A DNA stretch of 64,000 bases from NCBI GenBank assembly GCA_015064295.1, contig SVSM01000003.1, forward strand, positions 1 through 64,000, given 5' to 3'. Below are positions 1-8,063 of the stretch, piece after piece. The DNA is from Oscillospiraceae bacterium. Its GTDB lineage: Bacteria; Bacillota; Clostridia; Oscillospirales; CAG-272. A model generated the notes under the pieces. It was given only the letters and a program-made list of their open reading frames with translations, ran no database searches and was not told the origin of the DNA. Each line of letters opens with the position of its first letter. Position 1 is the first letter of the stretch. The translations under genes and the position numbers were made by a program.

Positions 1-524
1 AATGTGAAGTATCCTCGGAGCAACGGGTCGATTCTTTGATGTTCTTCCTCCGCCTTTTCAAGAGTTCTCACAAAGCAATCATACCCATATGTGTCTGCAA
101 GATACGGAATTCCTGCAACCGACAACAAGTAGTTATAGTCAATATAGTCATGATTCTTTTCGAGGTTTTTTCGAAATTTCTCCATTACCGGATTTAATTC
201 TTCCTCTGAAGCATAAATTGCATATCCGCGAATATAAAAAATCTTCATTGCAAGTCTGTGGCATTTTTTCAAATTTTCAAAATAGAACTCTTTCAGATCA
301 AATGCTTTTGCAGAGGGATTGAGTAACAGAATGCGAAGATGATCGAATCGAATTTCCCAGATATGTTTTTTTGAAGTAGCTTTATCGCAGAGATAATCAA
401 TAAGTTCTTGTGATAGTTCTATATTGTATAGTTTATTTAGATTGGCAATGTAATCAGGATGCAGTAAGCAATCGGAACACTTTTTAAAAGTGCGTTCTAA
501 CTCTGATAATAGGCAGTTATCCAT
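1..524 (-). CDS. Hypothetical protein, N-terminal part (runs off the window)
   Basis: An open frame of 174 codons starts at the ATG at 524 and leaves the left edge without a stop. The sequence AAGGAGGGGAG lies five bases upstream of the ATG, and a TTGAAA-17-TATAAT promoter sits just behind it, so expression is well supported. The protein begins MDNCLLSELERTF, is helical, charged and rich in Leu, Lys and Glu with several scattered Cys, and shows no signal peptide, membrane segment or motif I recognise. Base composition is clearly more AT-rich than the core genes from 1.4 kb onward. Together with its place beyond the tRNA-Ser array this suggests horizontally acquired cargo (inference). Function unknown. 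Confidence 0.7.
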   Translation of the reverse strand, partial: MDNCLLSELERTFKKCSDCLLHPDYIANLNKLYNIELSQELIDYLCDKATSKKHIWEIRFDHLRILLLNPSAKAFDLKEFYFENLKKCHRLAMKIFYIRGYAIYASEEELNPVMEKFRKNLEKNHDYIDYNYLLSVAGIPYLADTYGYDCFVRTLEKAEEEHQRIDPLLRGYFT

Positions 525-544
525 AATCTCCCCTCCTTGAGTAA

Positions 545-573
545 ATTATACCATAGATACAACTATATTTCAA
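545..573 (-). promoter_or_regulatory. Promoter of the partial gene at 524
   Basis: On the minus strand TTGAAA (568-573) is followed after 17 bases by TATAAT (545-550), about 20 bases before the start codon. The -35 box overlaps the first member of the direct-repeat ladder at 570-660, so whatever binds those repeats could control this promoter (inference). Confidence 0.6.
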
Positions 574-660
574 CAATTGTTGGCTGTAATTCAACGATTA
601 CACCAATAAATCAACGATTATCGGAACAGTTTAACGATTATCTGTATTTTAACGATTTAA
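570..660. repeat. Ladder of ~20-bp-spaced TCAACGATTA direct repeats
   Basis: TCAACGATTA or a close variant begins at about 570 (TCAACAATTG), 591, 611, 631 (TTAACGATTA) and 650 (TAACGATTTA), giving spacings of 21, 20, 20 and 19 bases, about two helical turns. The same motif on the opposite strand recurs at 12428-12512. Phased direct repeats of this sort are typical of iterons, arrays of regulator sites or integrase arm sites; the sequence alone does not decide which. Confidence 0.6.
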
Positions 661-730
661 AATAGAATTTAATTGATAATTTGCAAATTCATCTTCAAAA
701 AGTTCTCAAATAAGCTGACTTTAGGCATAA

Positions 731-768
731 AATAACCGTCATTCCGTTGTTTCAGAATGACGGTTATT
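731..768. terminator. Perfect 14-bp stem hairpin, twin of the tRNA-Ser(UGA) terminator
   Basis: AATAACCGTCATTC and its exact complement GAATGACGGTTATT enclose a 10-base loop. With its flanks it is nearly identical, in inverted orientation, to the terminator behind tRNA-Ser(UGA) at 12317-12356. Here it closes the tandem array that trails tRNA-Ser(GCU). Confidence 0.6.
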
Positions 769-772
769 CTTT

Positions 773-1147
773 GGCGTAGAAAGAGAGATTCTTGCAGACG
801 GGGCTTTGCCCCTTACTACCCCGAGAATGCTACGCATTCTCGATTTCGACTCACTCAAGTCCTCCGCCAAAAAATAGCCACCCTTTTGGGGGGGCGTAGA
901 AAGAGAGATTCTTGCAGACGGGGCTTTGCCCCTTACTGCCCCTAGAATGCTACGCATTCTCGATTTCGACTCGCTCAAGTCCTCCGCCAAAAAAATAGCC
1001 ACCCTTTTGGGGGGGCGTAGAAAGAGAGATTCTTGCAGACGGGGCTACGCCCCTTTCTGCCCCGAGAACGCTACCGCATTCTCGATTTCGACTCACTCAA
1101 ATCCTCCGCCAAAAAAATAGCCACCCTTTTGGGGTGGCTATTTTTTT
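773..1147 (-). repeat. Three tandem ~120-134-bp units copying the tRNA-Ser 3' end
   Basis: Units start at 773, 893 and 1014 (periods 120, 121, 134) and the series ends in the real tRNA-Ser(GCU) 3' end at 1148. Read from the tRNA outward, each unit has a run of T, GGCGGAG, a GACT/AGTC mini-stem, a GAGAATGC/GCATTCTC hairpin, a GGGGCnnnGCCCC hairpin, then GAATCTCTCTTTCTACGCC, which differs from the tRNA 3' end by one base over that stretch. The two inner units keep only half of the tRNA terminator stem. No protein reads through them convincingly. The pattern suits repeated insertion at, or slippage over, the tRNA 3' end. Confidence 0.8.
1111..1147 (-). terminator. Rho-independent terminator of tRNA-Ser(GCU)
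   Basis: On the minus strand, immediately after the CCA end, AAAAAAATAGCCACCC pairs with GGGTGGCTATTTTTTT around a four-base loop, ending in seven T. Confidence 0.75.
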
Positions 1148-1237
1148 GGCGGAGAAAGAGAGATTCGAACTCTCGCGCCGGTTTCCCGACCTACACCCTT
1201 AGCAGGGGCGCCTCTTCACCAACTTGAGTACTTCTCC
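1147..1237 (-). tRNA. tRNA-Ser, anticodon GCU
   Basis: Reads GGAGAAG at the 5' end and CTTTCTCC plus encoded GCCA at the 3' end, which pair as the acceptor stem. The anticodon loop CTGCTAA shows GCT (complement at 1201-1203). A long variable arm (GGTCGGGAAACC) marks it as class II tRNA-Ser, and the T arm carries AGAGTTCGAATCTCT. A strong promoter lies just upstream. Its 3' end is the template of the tandem array at 773-1147. Confidence 0.95.
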
Positions 1238-1253
1238 ACTCGGTGACGGTAGT

Positions 1254-1282
1254 ATTATACCACAAAACAACCCTTTTGGCAA
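1254..1282 (-). promoter_or_regulatory. Promoter of tRNA-Ser(GCU)
   Basis: On the minus strand TTGCCA (1277-1282), a 17-base spacer and TATAAT (1254-1259) precede the mature tRNA by about 16 bases. Confidence 0.75.
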
Positions 1283-1338
1283 GAGAAAAAATATTAAATT
1301 TATGTGAACGAGTGATCGAGGCGGCCGTCGGCCGGTTC

Positions 1339-1367
1339 TTGACAATTTTCGTCAGCCGTTGTATAAT
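1339..1367 (+). promoter_or_regulatory. Promoter of rarA
   Basis: Consensus TTGACA (1339-1344), 17-base spacer and TATAAT (1362-1367), 31 bases before the rarA start codon. Confidence 0.85.
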
Positions 1368-1398
1368 AATGATACGATAACAAGCACGAGGTAACGCG

Positions 1399-2625
1399 AT
1401 GTTAAACAAGCCACTGGCCGACCGTGTTCGACCGACCTCCTTTGATGAAATGGTGGGACAGAGCCACCTCTTCGGTGAGAACGGCACGGTGCGGAAGATC
1501 TGTGCCGAGCACTATCTTCCCAACATGATCTTTTACGGCCCACCCGGCACCGGTAAGACCACGGCGGCGGGTATCATTGCGGCGGGCTCAGGCATGACGC
1601 TCCGCCATCTCAACGCCACCTCGGCGTCGCTTTCCGACGTCAAGGACGTGGTGGCCGAGACGGGGACGCTCCTCGGCAGCGAGGGGATCCTCCTCTATCT
1701 TGACGAGATCCAATACTTCAACAAAAAGCAGCAGCAGTCCCTGCTTGAATACATCGAGGACGGGCGCATCACGCTGATCGCCTCCACCACCGAGAACCCC
1801 TATCTCTACGTCTACAACGCCATTCTCTCCCGCTCGGCGGTGTTTGAGTTCAAGGCGGTGTCGGCTATCGAGATCCTGCCCGCTCTGCGCCGTGCCATGG
1901 GCGTGTTAAACACCGAAACGGGACGGGAGAAGACGGTCACCGACGAGGTGCTGACGTACATCGCAGGTGCGGCGGCCGGAGACGTTCGGCGGGCGGTGAA
2001 CCTGCTGGAAAACACCTATTTTACCGCCGGCAAGGAGCTGACCAAGGAAGCCGTCCGGGCCTTTACCCCCTCGGTGATCGGCAACTTTGACAAGAGCGGC
2101 ACGGTGCATTACGATCTGCTATCGGGGCTGCAAAAATCCATTCGCGGCTCCGATCCCGACGCGGCCATCTTCTATCTGGCCAAGATCCTTGAGGGCGGCG
2201 ATCTCATCGGTGCCTGTCGGCGCTTGCAGGTGATCGCCTGCGAGGACATCGGCCTTGCCTATCCGCAAGCGGCGCAGATCGTCCTGTCCTGCGTGCAGAT
2301 GGCCAACAACCTGGGCCTGCCTGAGGCGCGGATCCCCTTGGCCGAGGCGACGGTGCTGCTTGCTACCGCGCCCAAGTCCAACAGTGCCTATCTGGCCTAC
2401 GCGGCGGCCGCCGAGGACATTGCGGCGGGGAAGGGGCAGGTCATGCCGCCTTATCTTCGTCCCTCCAATCAGTTCGACGGCTACAAGTATCCCCACGATT
2501 ACGAGAACCATTACGTCAAGCAGCAATATCTGCCCGACGATCTGAAAAACGCTGCCTACTATACCTACGGTGACAACAAGACCGAGCAGGCCGCCAAGAC
2601 CTACTGGGAGAAGATCAAGAAATAA
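1399..2625 (+). CDS. rarA: Replication-associated recombination protein A (MgsA/RarA AAA ATPase)
   Basis: Clamp-loader-like AAA+ ATPase that acts at stalled or damaged replication forks. The 408-residue protein has Walker A GPPGTGKT at 47-54, a Walker B variant LDEIQ near 101-105 and the sensor segment STTENP, followed by the helical MgsA C-terminal domain (DIGLAYPQA, RPSNQFDGYKYPHDY), all in the order typical of the family; length is slightly under the usual ~420. The ATG at 1399 follows ACGAGGTAACGCG. It is a single-gene unit between a consensus promoter and a terminator. Confidence 0.93.
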   Translation: MLNKPLADRVRPTSFDEMVGQSHLFGENGTVRKICAEHYLPNMIFYGPPGTGKTTAAGIIAAGSGMTLRHLNATSASLSDVKDVVAETGTLLGSEGILLYLDEIQYFNKKQQQSLLEYIEDGRITLIASTTENPYLYVYNAILSRSAVFEFKAVSAIEILPALRRAMGVLNTETGREKTVTDEVLTYIAGAAAGDVRRAVNLLENTYFTAGKELTKEAVRAFTPSVIGNFDKSGTVHYDLLSGLQKSIRGSDPDAAIFYLAKILEGGDLIGACRRLQVIACEDIGLAYPQAAQIVLSCVQMANNLGLPEARIPLAEATVLLATAPKSNSAYLAYAAAAEDIAAGKGQVMPPYLRPSNQFDGYKYPHDYENHYVKQQYLPDDLKNAAYYTYGDNKTEQAAKTYWEKIKK

Positions 2626-2636
2626 TCTCACGAAAA

Positions 2637-2671
2637 GAAGCGAAAAACGGCGTTTTTCGCTTCTTTCTTTT
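2637..2671 (+). terminator. Terminator of rarA
   Basis: GAAGCGAAAAACG pairs with CGTTTTTCGCTTC, followed by a T-rich tail. The core resembles the third hairpin of the dispersed palindromic repeat family described at 24158. Confidence 0.8.
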
Positions 2672-2683
2672 TGCATCGTGGGT

Positions 2684-2712
2684 TTGACAAGGGGCGTTTT
2701 TTGTGGTATAAT
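2684..2712 (+). promoter_or_regulatory. Promoter of the CapA-family gene
   Basis: Exact TTGACA (2684-2689), 17-base spacer, exact TATAAT (2707-2712). Confidence 0.85.
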
Positions 2713-2759
2713 AAAATAAATATGCCGTTATGGCAAAAGAAAGGGGTTCGGAGAAAAGG

Positions 2760-3863
2760 ATGAAGCTGCGGCTTATGATCTTGCTCACCCTGCTGGCCCT
2801 TCTTGCGGTGTCGATTCCGGCAGGAATGGCGTCTACGGCGGAGCCCCTTCCGCTCCCCACGTTCAAGGAGGAGCTGACGCCGACGATGTCCCCCGACGAG
2901 GAGACGCCCGAAACGCTCTTACCTCACGAAGCGCTGCCGCCCGAGACTCATACCATTACCCTGTCCTTCGTGGGGGACTGTATGCTGGCCTCCTATAAGG
3001 GGCAGTACGGCGCCAAAAAGTTTAACACGGCGGCTGATAAATACCCTGCCTCTCACTTTTTTGAGAAGATGTATCCCATCTTTTCCTCCGATGATTTTAC
3101 CATCGCCAACTGTGAAAACGTCTTTACCGACCGTGATCTGACTGAACGGGCCAAGAACCACAGCCCCGCCTATTGGTACAAGAGCCCCTCCAAAAACGCC
3201 GCCATCTTCAAGGAAGGGGCGGTGGAGATCGTCTCTCTGGCCAACAACCATTTTAACGATTACGGCAAGGCAGGGAAAACCGACACCATCGCGGCGGTGG
3301 AGGCCCAGGGCCTTCTCTGGGGAAAGGACGGTGATCCCGTCATCGTCGAGAAATACGGCGTTCGGATCGGCATCGTCATGTGCGGTCTCTGGGGCTCCTA
3401 TCAGACGAAATCGGTCATCAAGGAGATCAAGGCCCTGGAGGAGGTCACCGACTATCAGATCGTGTACTACCACGGTGGTACCGAGCGGGTCTATACGCCA
3501 AACCCTTGGCGTGTGACCGCCTCGGAGGATATGATCGATGCGGGAGCCGATCTGGTGATCGGCGGCCATCCCCACGTGCTTCAGCCCATGACCACCTATA
3601 AGGGACGTGACGTCCTGTATTCTCTCGGCAATTTCCTCTTTGGCGGGACCACCCGCGACGACCGTTTCACGGTGGTCTATCAAAAGATCCTCACCGTGTC
3701 CGAGGGCGTGATCCTGGAGGAGAGCCACAACCTGATCCCCGTCTACGAGTACGAAGGGAAGTCCACGACGATTTGGCAGCCCTTTCCCATGGAGGCAGGC
3801 AGTAAGGATTACGAAAAGGTCCTTGCCTTTATGCGGGGCGAGACCAAGTCTCCCAAGGCTTGA
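2760..3863 (+). CDS. CapA family protein (PGA_cap metallophosphatase-like), secreted
   Basis: The 367-residue protein has an N-terminal hydrophobic signal segment (LMILLTLLALLAVSI) and then a CapA/PGA_cap domain from about residue 65: SFVGDCMLAS, NCENVFTD, LANNHFNDYG, IGGHPHVLQPM and YSLGNFLFGG are the hallmark blocks of this calcineurin-like fold. Some relatives take part in poly-gamma-glutamate capsule assembly, but no capB, capC or capE gene is nearby, so the substrate is unknown. I chose the ATG at 2760 because GGAG lies six bases upstream; an in-frame ATG at 2730 has no ribosome site. It meets the TSUP gene end to end at 3863/3864. Confidence 0.85.
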   Translation: MKLRLMILLTLLALLAVSIPAGMASTAEPLPLPTFKEELTPTMSPDEETPETLLPHEALPPETHTITLSFVGDCMLASYKGQYGAKKFNTAADKYPASHFFEKMYPIFSSDDFTIANCENVFTDRDLTERAKNHSPAYWYKSPSKNAAIFKEGAVEIVSLANNHFNDYGKAGKTDTIAAVEAQGLLWGKDGDPVIVEKYGVRIGIVMCGLWGSYQTKSVIKEIKALEEVTDYQIVYYHGGTERVYTPNPWRVTASEDMIDAGADLVIGGHPHVLQPMTTYKGRDVLYSLGNFLFGGTTRDDRFTVVYQKILTVSEGVILEESHNLIPVYEYEGKSTTIWQPFPMEAGSKDYEKVLAFMRGETKSPKA

Positions 3864-4241
3864 TCACCGCAGCAGCATCAGTCCCCCTGCCACGATGACG
3901 AGAAGGGCAAACAGCTTCTCAAGAAACGACGTGGGAAGTCGGTCGAGAAGCCAGGCACCCAGCGCGCCGCCTATGGCGGCGGGAATGAGATACGACGGAA
4001 GTCGATCGGTCACGATCGGTTCTCTCAGTGCATAGATTACCGCCGATACCGCCGAAAGGGCCAGGGTGACCAGGGCCGTGGAGGCCAGAAGATCCCGCGT
4101 GTTTTGCTCATCCCTTCGACTCAAAAAATAGGAGCCGAAAAGCAGCAGGATCCCGCCTCCCGTGCCGAGAAAGCCGTTGATAAAGCCGGCCGAGGCGCCG
4201 AGAAGCAGGTAGGAAAGTGTGCTTGGATGCGATCGTTTCAT
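3864..4241 (-). CDS. TSUP (TauE/SafE) family membrane protein, half-size
   Basis: This 125-residue membrane protein has about four hydrophobic helices and the TSUP signature GFINGFLGTGGGILLL near the N terminus, followed by IGGALGAWLLDRLP. Proteins of this family export sulfite, sulfonates or related anions; the usual full protein has about 250 residues with two such repeats, so this is a half-size form that would have to pair with itself or another half (inference). GGAGG precedes the ATG at 4241. It converges on the CapA gene and diverges from uppP. Confidence 0.75.
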   Translation of the reverse strand: MKRSHPSTLSYLLLGASAGFINGFLGTGGGILLLFGSYFLSRRDEQNTRDLLASTALVTLALSAVSAVIYALREPIVTDRLPSYLIPAAIGGALGAWLLDRLPTSFLEKLFALLVIVAGGLMLLR

Positions 4242-4317
4242 GGGGCCTCCGTCATGTTTGGGCGGTGAGTCGCCTATATATGAAAAGAGTAATTATGCAA
4301 AAGGAAGGTGCGGCGTC

Positions 4318-5145
4318 TTGTCGATAGTATCTGCGATTTTCTATGGAATCATTCAAGGGTTAACGGAGTTTCTTCCGGTGTCAAGCTCGGGGCATCTTGC
4401 CATCGCCCACGGGATCTTTGGCACCGCTAATTTAGACGCCGATTATTTCACCTTCGATATTCTTCTGCACCTGGCTACCCTGGTGGCGGTGCTGATCGTC
4501 TATCATAAGGACATCTTCCCGCTGATCCCTGCCTTTTTTCGACTGATCGGCAAGGTGTTCCGCGGCAAATTCCGCCTTTCGGAATACGACGATCGGGAAA
4601 AAATGCTGGTATATCTGATCCTCGCAACCCTGCCTCTGGTAGCGGCGGTGTTCTTGAACGATAAGGTGGAGGCGCTGGGACAGTACGTCAAGGTCGTGGG
4701 CGGGATCCTGATCCTAAACGGTGTGGTGCTCTTTTTATCGGATCGCATCGGGAAGGGCGACAGGGAGCTTTCCGATATGAAGCCCGGGAATGCACTGACG
4801 GTAGGTCTTTGCCAGCTCTGTGCCATCCTGCCGGGACTTTCCCGCTCGGGATCCACCATCACCGGCGGCCGTCTCTGCGGCTTCAGCCGTGAGTTTGCCG
4901 TAAAATTCTCCTTCATCCTCTCCATTCCCGCCATTTTGGGGGCAAACATTTTTAAGATCCCGGATCTGATGGAGAACCCCATTCCCGCCGCGGATCTCCC
5001 CGCCTACGGGCTTGGAATGCTGGCGGCGGCGGTGACGGGCATCCTGGCCATGAAGCTGCTGGCTTACGTATCCAAGAAATCCAATTTCCGCGTGTTTTCT
5101 CTCTACTGCGTGGCCGTCGGTCTGCTGGCGGTCCTGTTCGGATGA
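4318..5145 (+). CDS. uppP: Undecaprenyl-diphosphate phosphatase
   Basis: Recycles the undecaprenyl carrier for peptidoglycan and other wall polymers at the membrane. The 275-residue polytopic protein carries the two BacA/UppP signatures, GLTEFLPVSSSGHL near residues 12-25 and PGLSRSGSTI in the second half. I take the TTG at 4318 as the start: AAGGAAGG lies about eight bases upstream and translation then begins MSIVSAIFYGIIQG, as in relatives. The same frame is open back to an ATG at 4219, but that would run into the start region of the divergent gene. ftsK follows after 30 bases. Confidence 0.92.
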   Translation: MSIVSAIFYGIIQGLTEFLPVSSSGHLAIAHGIFGTANLDADYFTFDILLHLATLVAVLIVYHKDIFPLIPAFFRLIGKVFRGKFRLSEYDDREKMLVYLILATLPLVAAVFLNDKVEALGQYVKVVGGILILNGVVLFLSDRIGKGDRELSDMKPGNALTVGLCQLCAILPGLSRSGSTITGGRLCGFSREFAVKFSFILSIPAILGANIFKIPDLMENPIPAADLPAYGLGMLAAAVTGILAMKLLAYVSKKSNFRVFSLYCVAVGLLAVLFG

Positions 5146-5175
5146 TGAAATGACGAAAGAAAAGGACGTATAACG

Positions 5176-7869
5176 ATGTCGGATACCAAGAAAAACAAAA
5201 AAACGACCAAGAAAAGCGGGTCGGCCGGATCCAAGCTTACCGGAAGACGGGCCGAGGCCGTCAAAAAAACGGCGCCCAAACAGGAGCAGCAGGTGGAAGC
5301 CGTTGACAGAACCATCCACCAACTTCTCCCTTATCTGTTCGGCGTGGCGGCCATCTTTATTCTGATCTGCTTCTTCTCCGAGGGGCTGACGGGTATCGTG
5401 GGCAAGGCTCTGCGGTGGCTGTTCTACGGCCTCTTCGGCGGCACGGCCTTCGCAGTGCCGGTGCTTCTTGCCATCCTTGCCGTCTTTTGGCGCAAGGCCC
5501 TGCGAAAGGGCGGGCCTAACCTTCTGACGGTCTATCAGGCCATCTTTTTCATCTTCCTTTCGGCCATGATCCATATCTGGGCCAAGGGAGAGCTTGAGGC
5601 CTTCTCGCTCCCCACCTTCTGGAAGGATGGCATGAAACTGACGGGAGGCGGCGCCATCGGCGGGATATTGGGCTTTGCGCTCTATCAGCTCACGGGGCCC
5701 ATCGGATCGAATATCATCGGCATCGCCGCCATGGTGGTGTTCGGACTCTTTATGTTCGGTCTGACGCCCTATTCCATTTACGTTTACATCGCCTATTATC
5801 TCCACGAGAGAAAGGAGCGCCTTGCCGCTGAGGAGGCGGTAGCGGAAGAAAAGCCCGAGCGCAAGACCTATCACTTCCGCCCTGCGGAAGTGGAGGAGAC
5901 ACCCTCCCGCGTCAAGCGTGATCCCATTGATCGTCATCGCTTTGAGCCAGACGTGGAGGTGGGAGACGGCTATACCGAAGAAGCTTCCGCCGTGACCGAG
6001 ACGCCTGCCAAGGCAGAGGTCAACCCCTACGAGGGACTGGCTGAGGAGGACGTTCCGCCCTTTGACGTGGACGTTACCGTGGAGCGTGTGAAGCCCATCG
6101 ATACCAAGAAGATCACCCGCCGTCCCGACTCGGTGCTTCCCAAAAACGGTACGCCCGACGATCCTACGGCCGAAGGAAAGACCGATTTACAGAGCATCTT
6201 CACCGATCCCGACGGGGTGGACGTGATCCAGCGTTTTGCCGAGGAGCAAAAGAAAAAGGAGCTGGAGAGACAGCGTCTGAACGGCATTCCGTCGGAAACG
6301 ACGGAGGAGGATCTGAAGGTCTCCCGCACGTCTCTTGCCGAGGAGCGTGCGAAGGCGCCCGAGGTGGTGAAGAAGGAGTACGTCTACCCGCCGATCTCTC
6401 TCTTGCGGCTGGACAACACGCCGAAAAACGTGGACATCAGCGAGGAGCTGCACAGTAACGCCGTCAAGCTGGTGGAGACTCTTCGCAGCTTTAAGGTGCG
6501 TACCCGTATCGTCAACGTTTCCCGCGGGCCCGCCATCACCCGCTACGAGCTGGCCCCCGAGGAGGGCGTCCGCGTGCGTGCCATTGCGAACCTGGTGGAC
6601 GATATTGCGCTGAATCTGGCCACTACCGGCGTTCGTATCGAGGCTCCTATCCCCGGCAAGGCCGCCGTGGGCATTGAGGTGCCGAATAAGAGCGTTTCTA
6701 CGGTGTATCTCCGAGAGCTGGTGGATACCGAGACCTTCCGCAAGGCGCAGAGCAAGCTCCACGTCTCCCTTGGTGTGGACGTGGCAGGCGAGCCTGTGTA
6801 TCTTGACATTGCCAAGATGCCTCACCTGCTGATCGCCGGTGCTACCGGTATGGGTAAGTCGGTCTGTATCAACAGTGTGATCACCAGTCTTCTCTATAAG
6901 TCCTCCCCCGAGGAGGTCAAGCTCATTCTGATCGATCCCAAGAAGGTAGAGCTCAACATCTATAACGGCCTGCCCCACCTCTTGGTTCCCGTGGTGTCCG
7001 AGCCCAAGAAGGCCGCCGGCTCCCTCCAGTGGGCGGTGACCGAAATGGAGCGCCGCTTCGCACTCATCGAGGAGGTAGGCGTCCGGGACGTGAAAATGTA
7101 TAACACCGTCACCAAGGACGATCCCGAAAAGGAATTCCTCCCCCAGATTGTCATCATCATCGACGAGCTTGCCGACCTGATGATGACGGCTCCCGACGAC
7201 GTGGAGGATTCTATCTGCCGTCTGGCCCAGAAGGCCCGCGCCGCCGGCATGCATCTCATCATCGGTACCCAGCGTCCCTCGGTGGACGTGATCACTGGCC
7301 TGATCAAGGCCAACGTGCCCTCCCGTATCGCCTTTACCGTAGCCTCCCAGACCGACTCCCGCGTGGTGCTGGATATGGCAGGCGCCGAAAAGCTGATCGG
7401 ACGAGGCGATATGCTCTACGCACCGGTCGGCGCCTCCAAGCCCCGCCGTGTGCAGGGTGCTTTCGTCAGTGAGGTGGAGGTGGAGAACGTCGTGCGCTTC
7501 ATCAAGGAACAAAACGGCGACGACGTGACCTATAGCTCCGAGATCATGGACAGCATCGAGCGCGCCGCCGCGGCTTGCGGAAGCGGCAAGAAGGGCGGAG
7601 GCGGCATCGGCTCAGCCGACGGAGATCTGGACGACGGCGGCGATTCCATGCTCCGTCCCGCCATCGAGCTGGCACTGGAGACCGGAAAGATCTCCACGTC
7701 CTTGATCCAAAGACGATTGTCTCTCGGCTACGGACGTGCCGCCAAGCTCATCGATGAGATGGAAAAGCGCGGTATCGTGTCACCCCCCGAAGGGCAAAAG
7801 CCCCGCACCCTCCTGATCACCAAGCAACAGTATATGGAGATGGTGCTGAACCGCAGCGAGGAGCTGTGA
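5176..7869 (+). CDS. ftsK: DNA translocase FtsK/SpoIIIE
   Basis: Septum-bound motor that pumps chromosomal DNA during division or sporulation. The 897-residue protein has a basic N terminus, about four membrane helices between residues 50 and 200, an acidic low-complexity linker to about 400, then the motor: Walker A GATGMGKSV near 554, Walker B VIIIDELADLMM near 658 and the GTQRPSVDVITGLIK block. The C-terminal gamma winged helix (SLIQRRLSLGYGRAAKLIDEM) reads KOPS-like DNA sites. AAAGGAC lies upstream of the ATG. Probably co-transcribed with uppP. Confidence 0.96.
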   Translation: MSDTKKNKKTTKKSGSAGSKLTGRRAEAVKKTAPKQEQQVEAVDRTIHQLLPYLFGVAAIFILICFFSEGLTGIVGKALRWLFYGLFGGTAFAVPVLLAILAVFWRKALRKGGPNLLTVYQAIFFIFLSAMIHIWAKGELEAFSLPTFWKDGMKLTGGGAIGGILGFALYQLTGPIGSNIIGIAAMVVFGLFMFGLTPYSIYVYIAYYLHERKERLAAEEAVAEEKPERKTYHFRPAEVEETPSRVKRDPIDRHRFEPDVEVGDGYTEEASAVTETPAKAEVNPYEGLAEEDVPPFDVDVTVERVKPIDTKKITRRPDSVLPKNGTPDDPTAEGKTDLQSIFTDPDGVDVIQRFAEEQKKKELERQRLNGIPSETTEEDLKVSRTSLAEERAKAPEVVKKEYVYPPISLLRLDNTPKNVDISEELHSNAVKLVETLRSFKVRTRIVNVSRGPAITRYELAPEEGVRVRAIANLVDDIALNLATTGVRIEAPIPGKAAVGIEVPNKSVSTVYLRELVDTETFRKAQSKLHVSLGVDVAGEPVYLDIAKMPHLLIAGATGMGKSVCINSVITSLLYKSSPEEVKLILIDPKKVELNIYNGLPHLLVPVVSEPKKAAGSLQWAVTEMERRFALIEEVGVRDVKMYNTVTKDDPEKEFLPQIVIIIDELADLMMTAPDDVEDSICRLAQKARAAGMHLIIGTQRPSVDVITGLIKANVPSRIAFTVASQTDSRVVLDMAGAEKLIGRGDMLYAPVGASKPRRVQGAFVSEVEVENVVRFIKEQNGDDVTYSSEIMDSIERAAAACGSGKKGGGGIGSADGDLDDGGDSMLRPAIELALETGKISTSLIQRRLSLGYGRAAKLIDEMEKRGIVSPPEGQKPRTLLITKQQYMEMVLNRSEEL

Positions 7870-7900
7870 GACGCTCCTGCCACGGGATGCAACGCAAGAA

Positions 7901-7936
7901 AAAAGGAGTGCCGCTGACGCGGCACTCCTTTCGTTT
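7901..7936 (+). terminator. Terminator of the uppP-ftsK unit
   Basis: AAGGAGTGCCGC and GCGGCACTCCTT form a 12-bp stem with a four-base loop, followed by TCGTTTT. Confidence 0.85.
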
Positions 7937-8008
7937 TGGTGAGGCAAGAGAGACGTGCTCGCCTTGCCGATGCTTGGCAACGCTTCCACAAAAAAGAGGG
8001 CCATTCTC

Positions 8009-8037
8009 TTGATTCCGTCATGAGAATGTGATACAAT
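8009..8037 (+). promoter_or_regulatory. Promoter of the PHP gene at 8064
   Basis: TTGATT (8009-8014), 17-base spacer, TACAAT (8032-8037). Confidence 0.65.
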
Positions 8038-8063
8038 AAAAGAAAAAAACGATGGGGGATCTT

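Noticed and set aside
89-322. 77-codon plus-strand frame in the left AT-rich end
   Set aside because: Antisense to the longer minus-strand frame at 1-524, which has a ribosome site and promoter while this one has none.
739-1227. Several short frames in the tRNA-linked tandem array
   Set aside because: They repeat with the DNA units, break at the unit edges because the periods (120, 121, 134) are not all multiples of three, and overlap the tRNA; the signal is structural DNA or RNA.
4735-5937. Minus-strand open frame of 400 codons across uppP and ftsK
   Set aside because: Overlaps two well-supported genes and has no family motif or ribosome site.
6187-7512. Minus-strand open frame of 441 codons opposite ftsK
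   Set aside because: Antisense shadow rich in His, Leu and Gly; ftsK on the other strand is certain.
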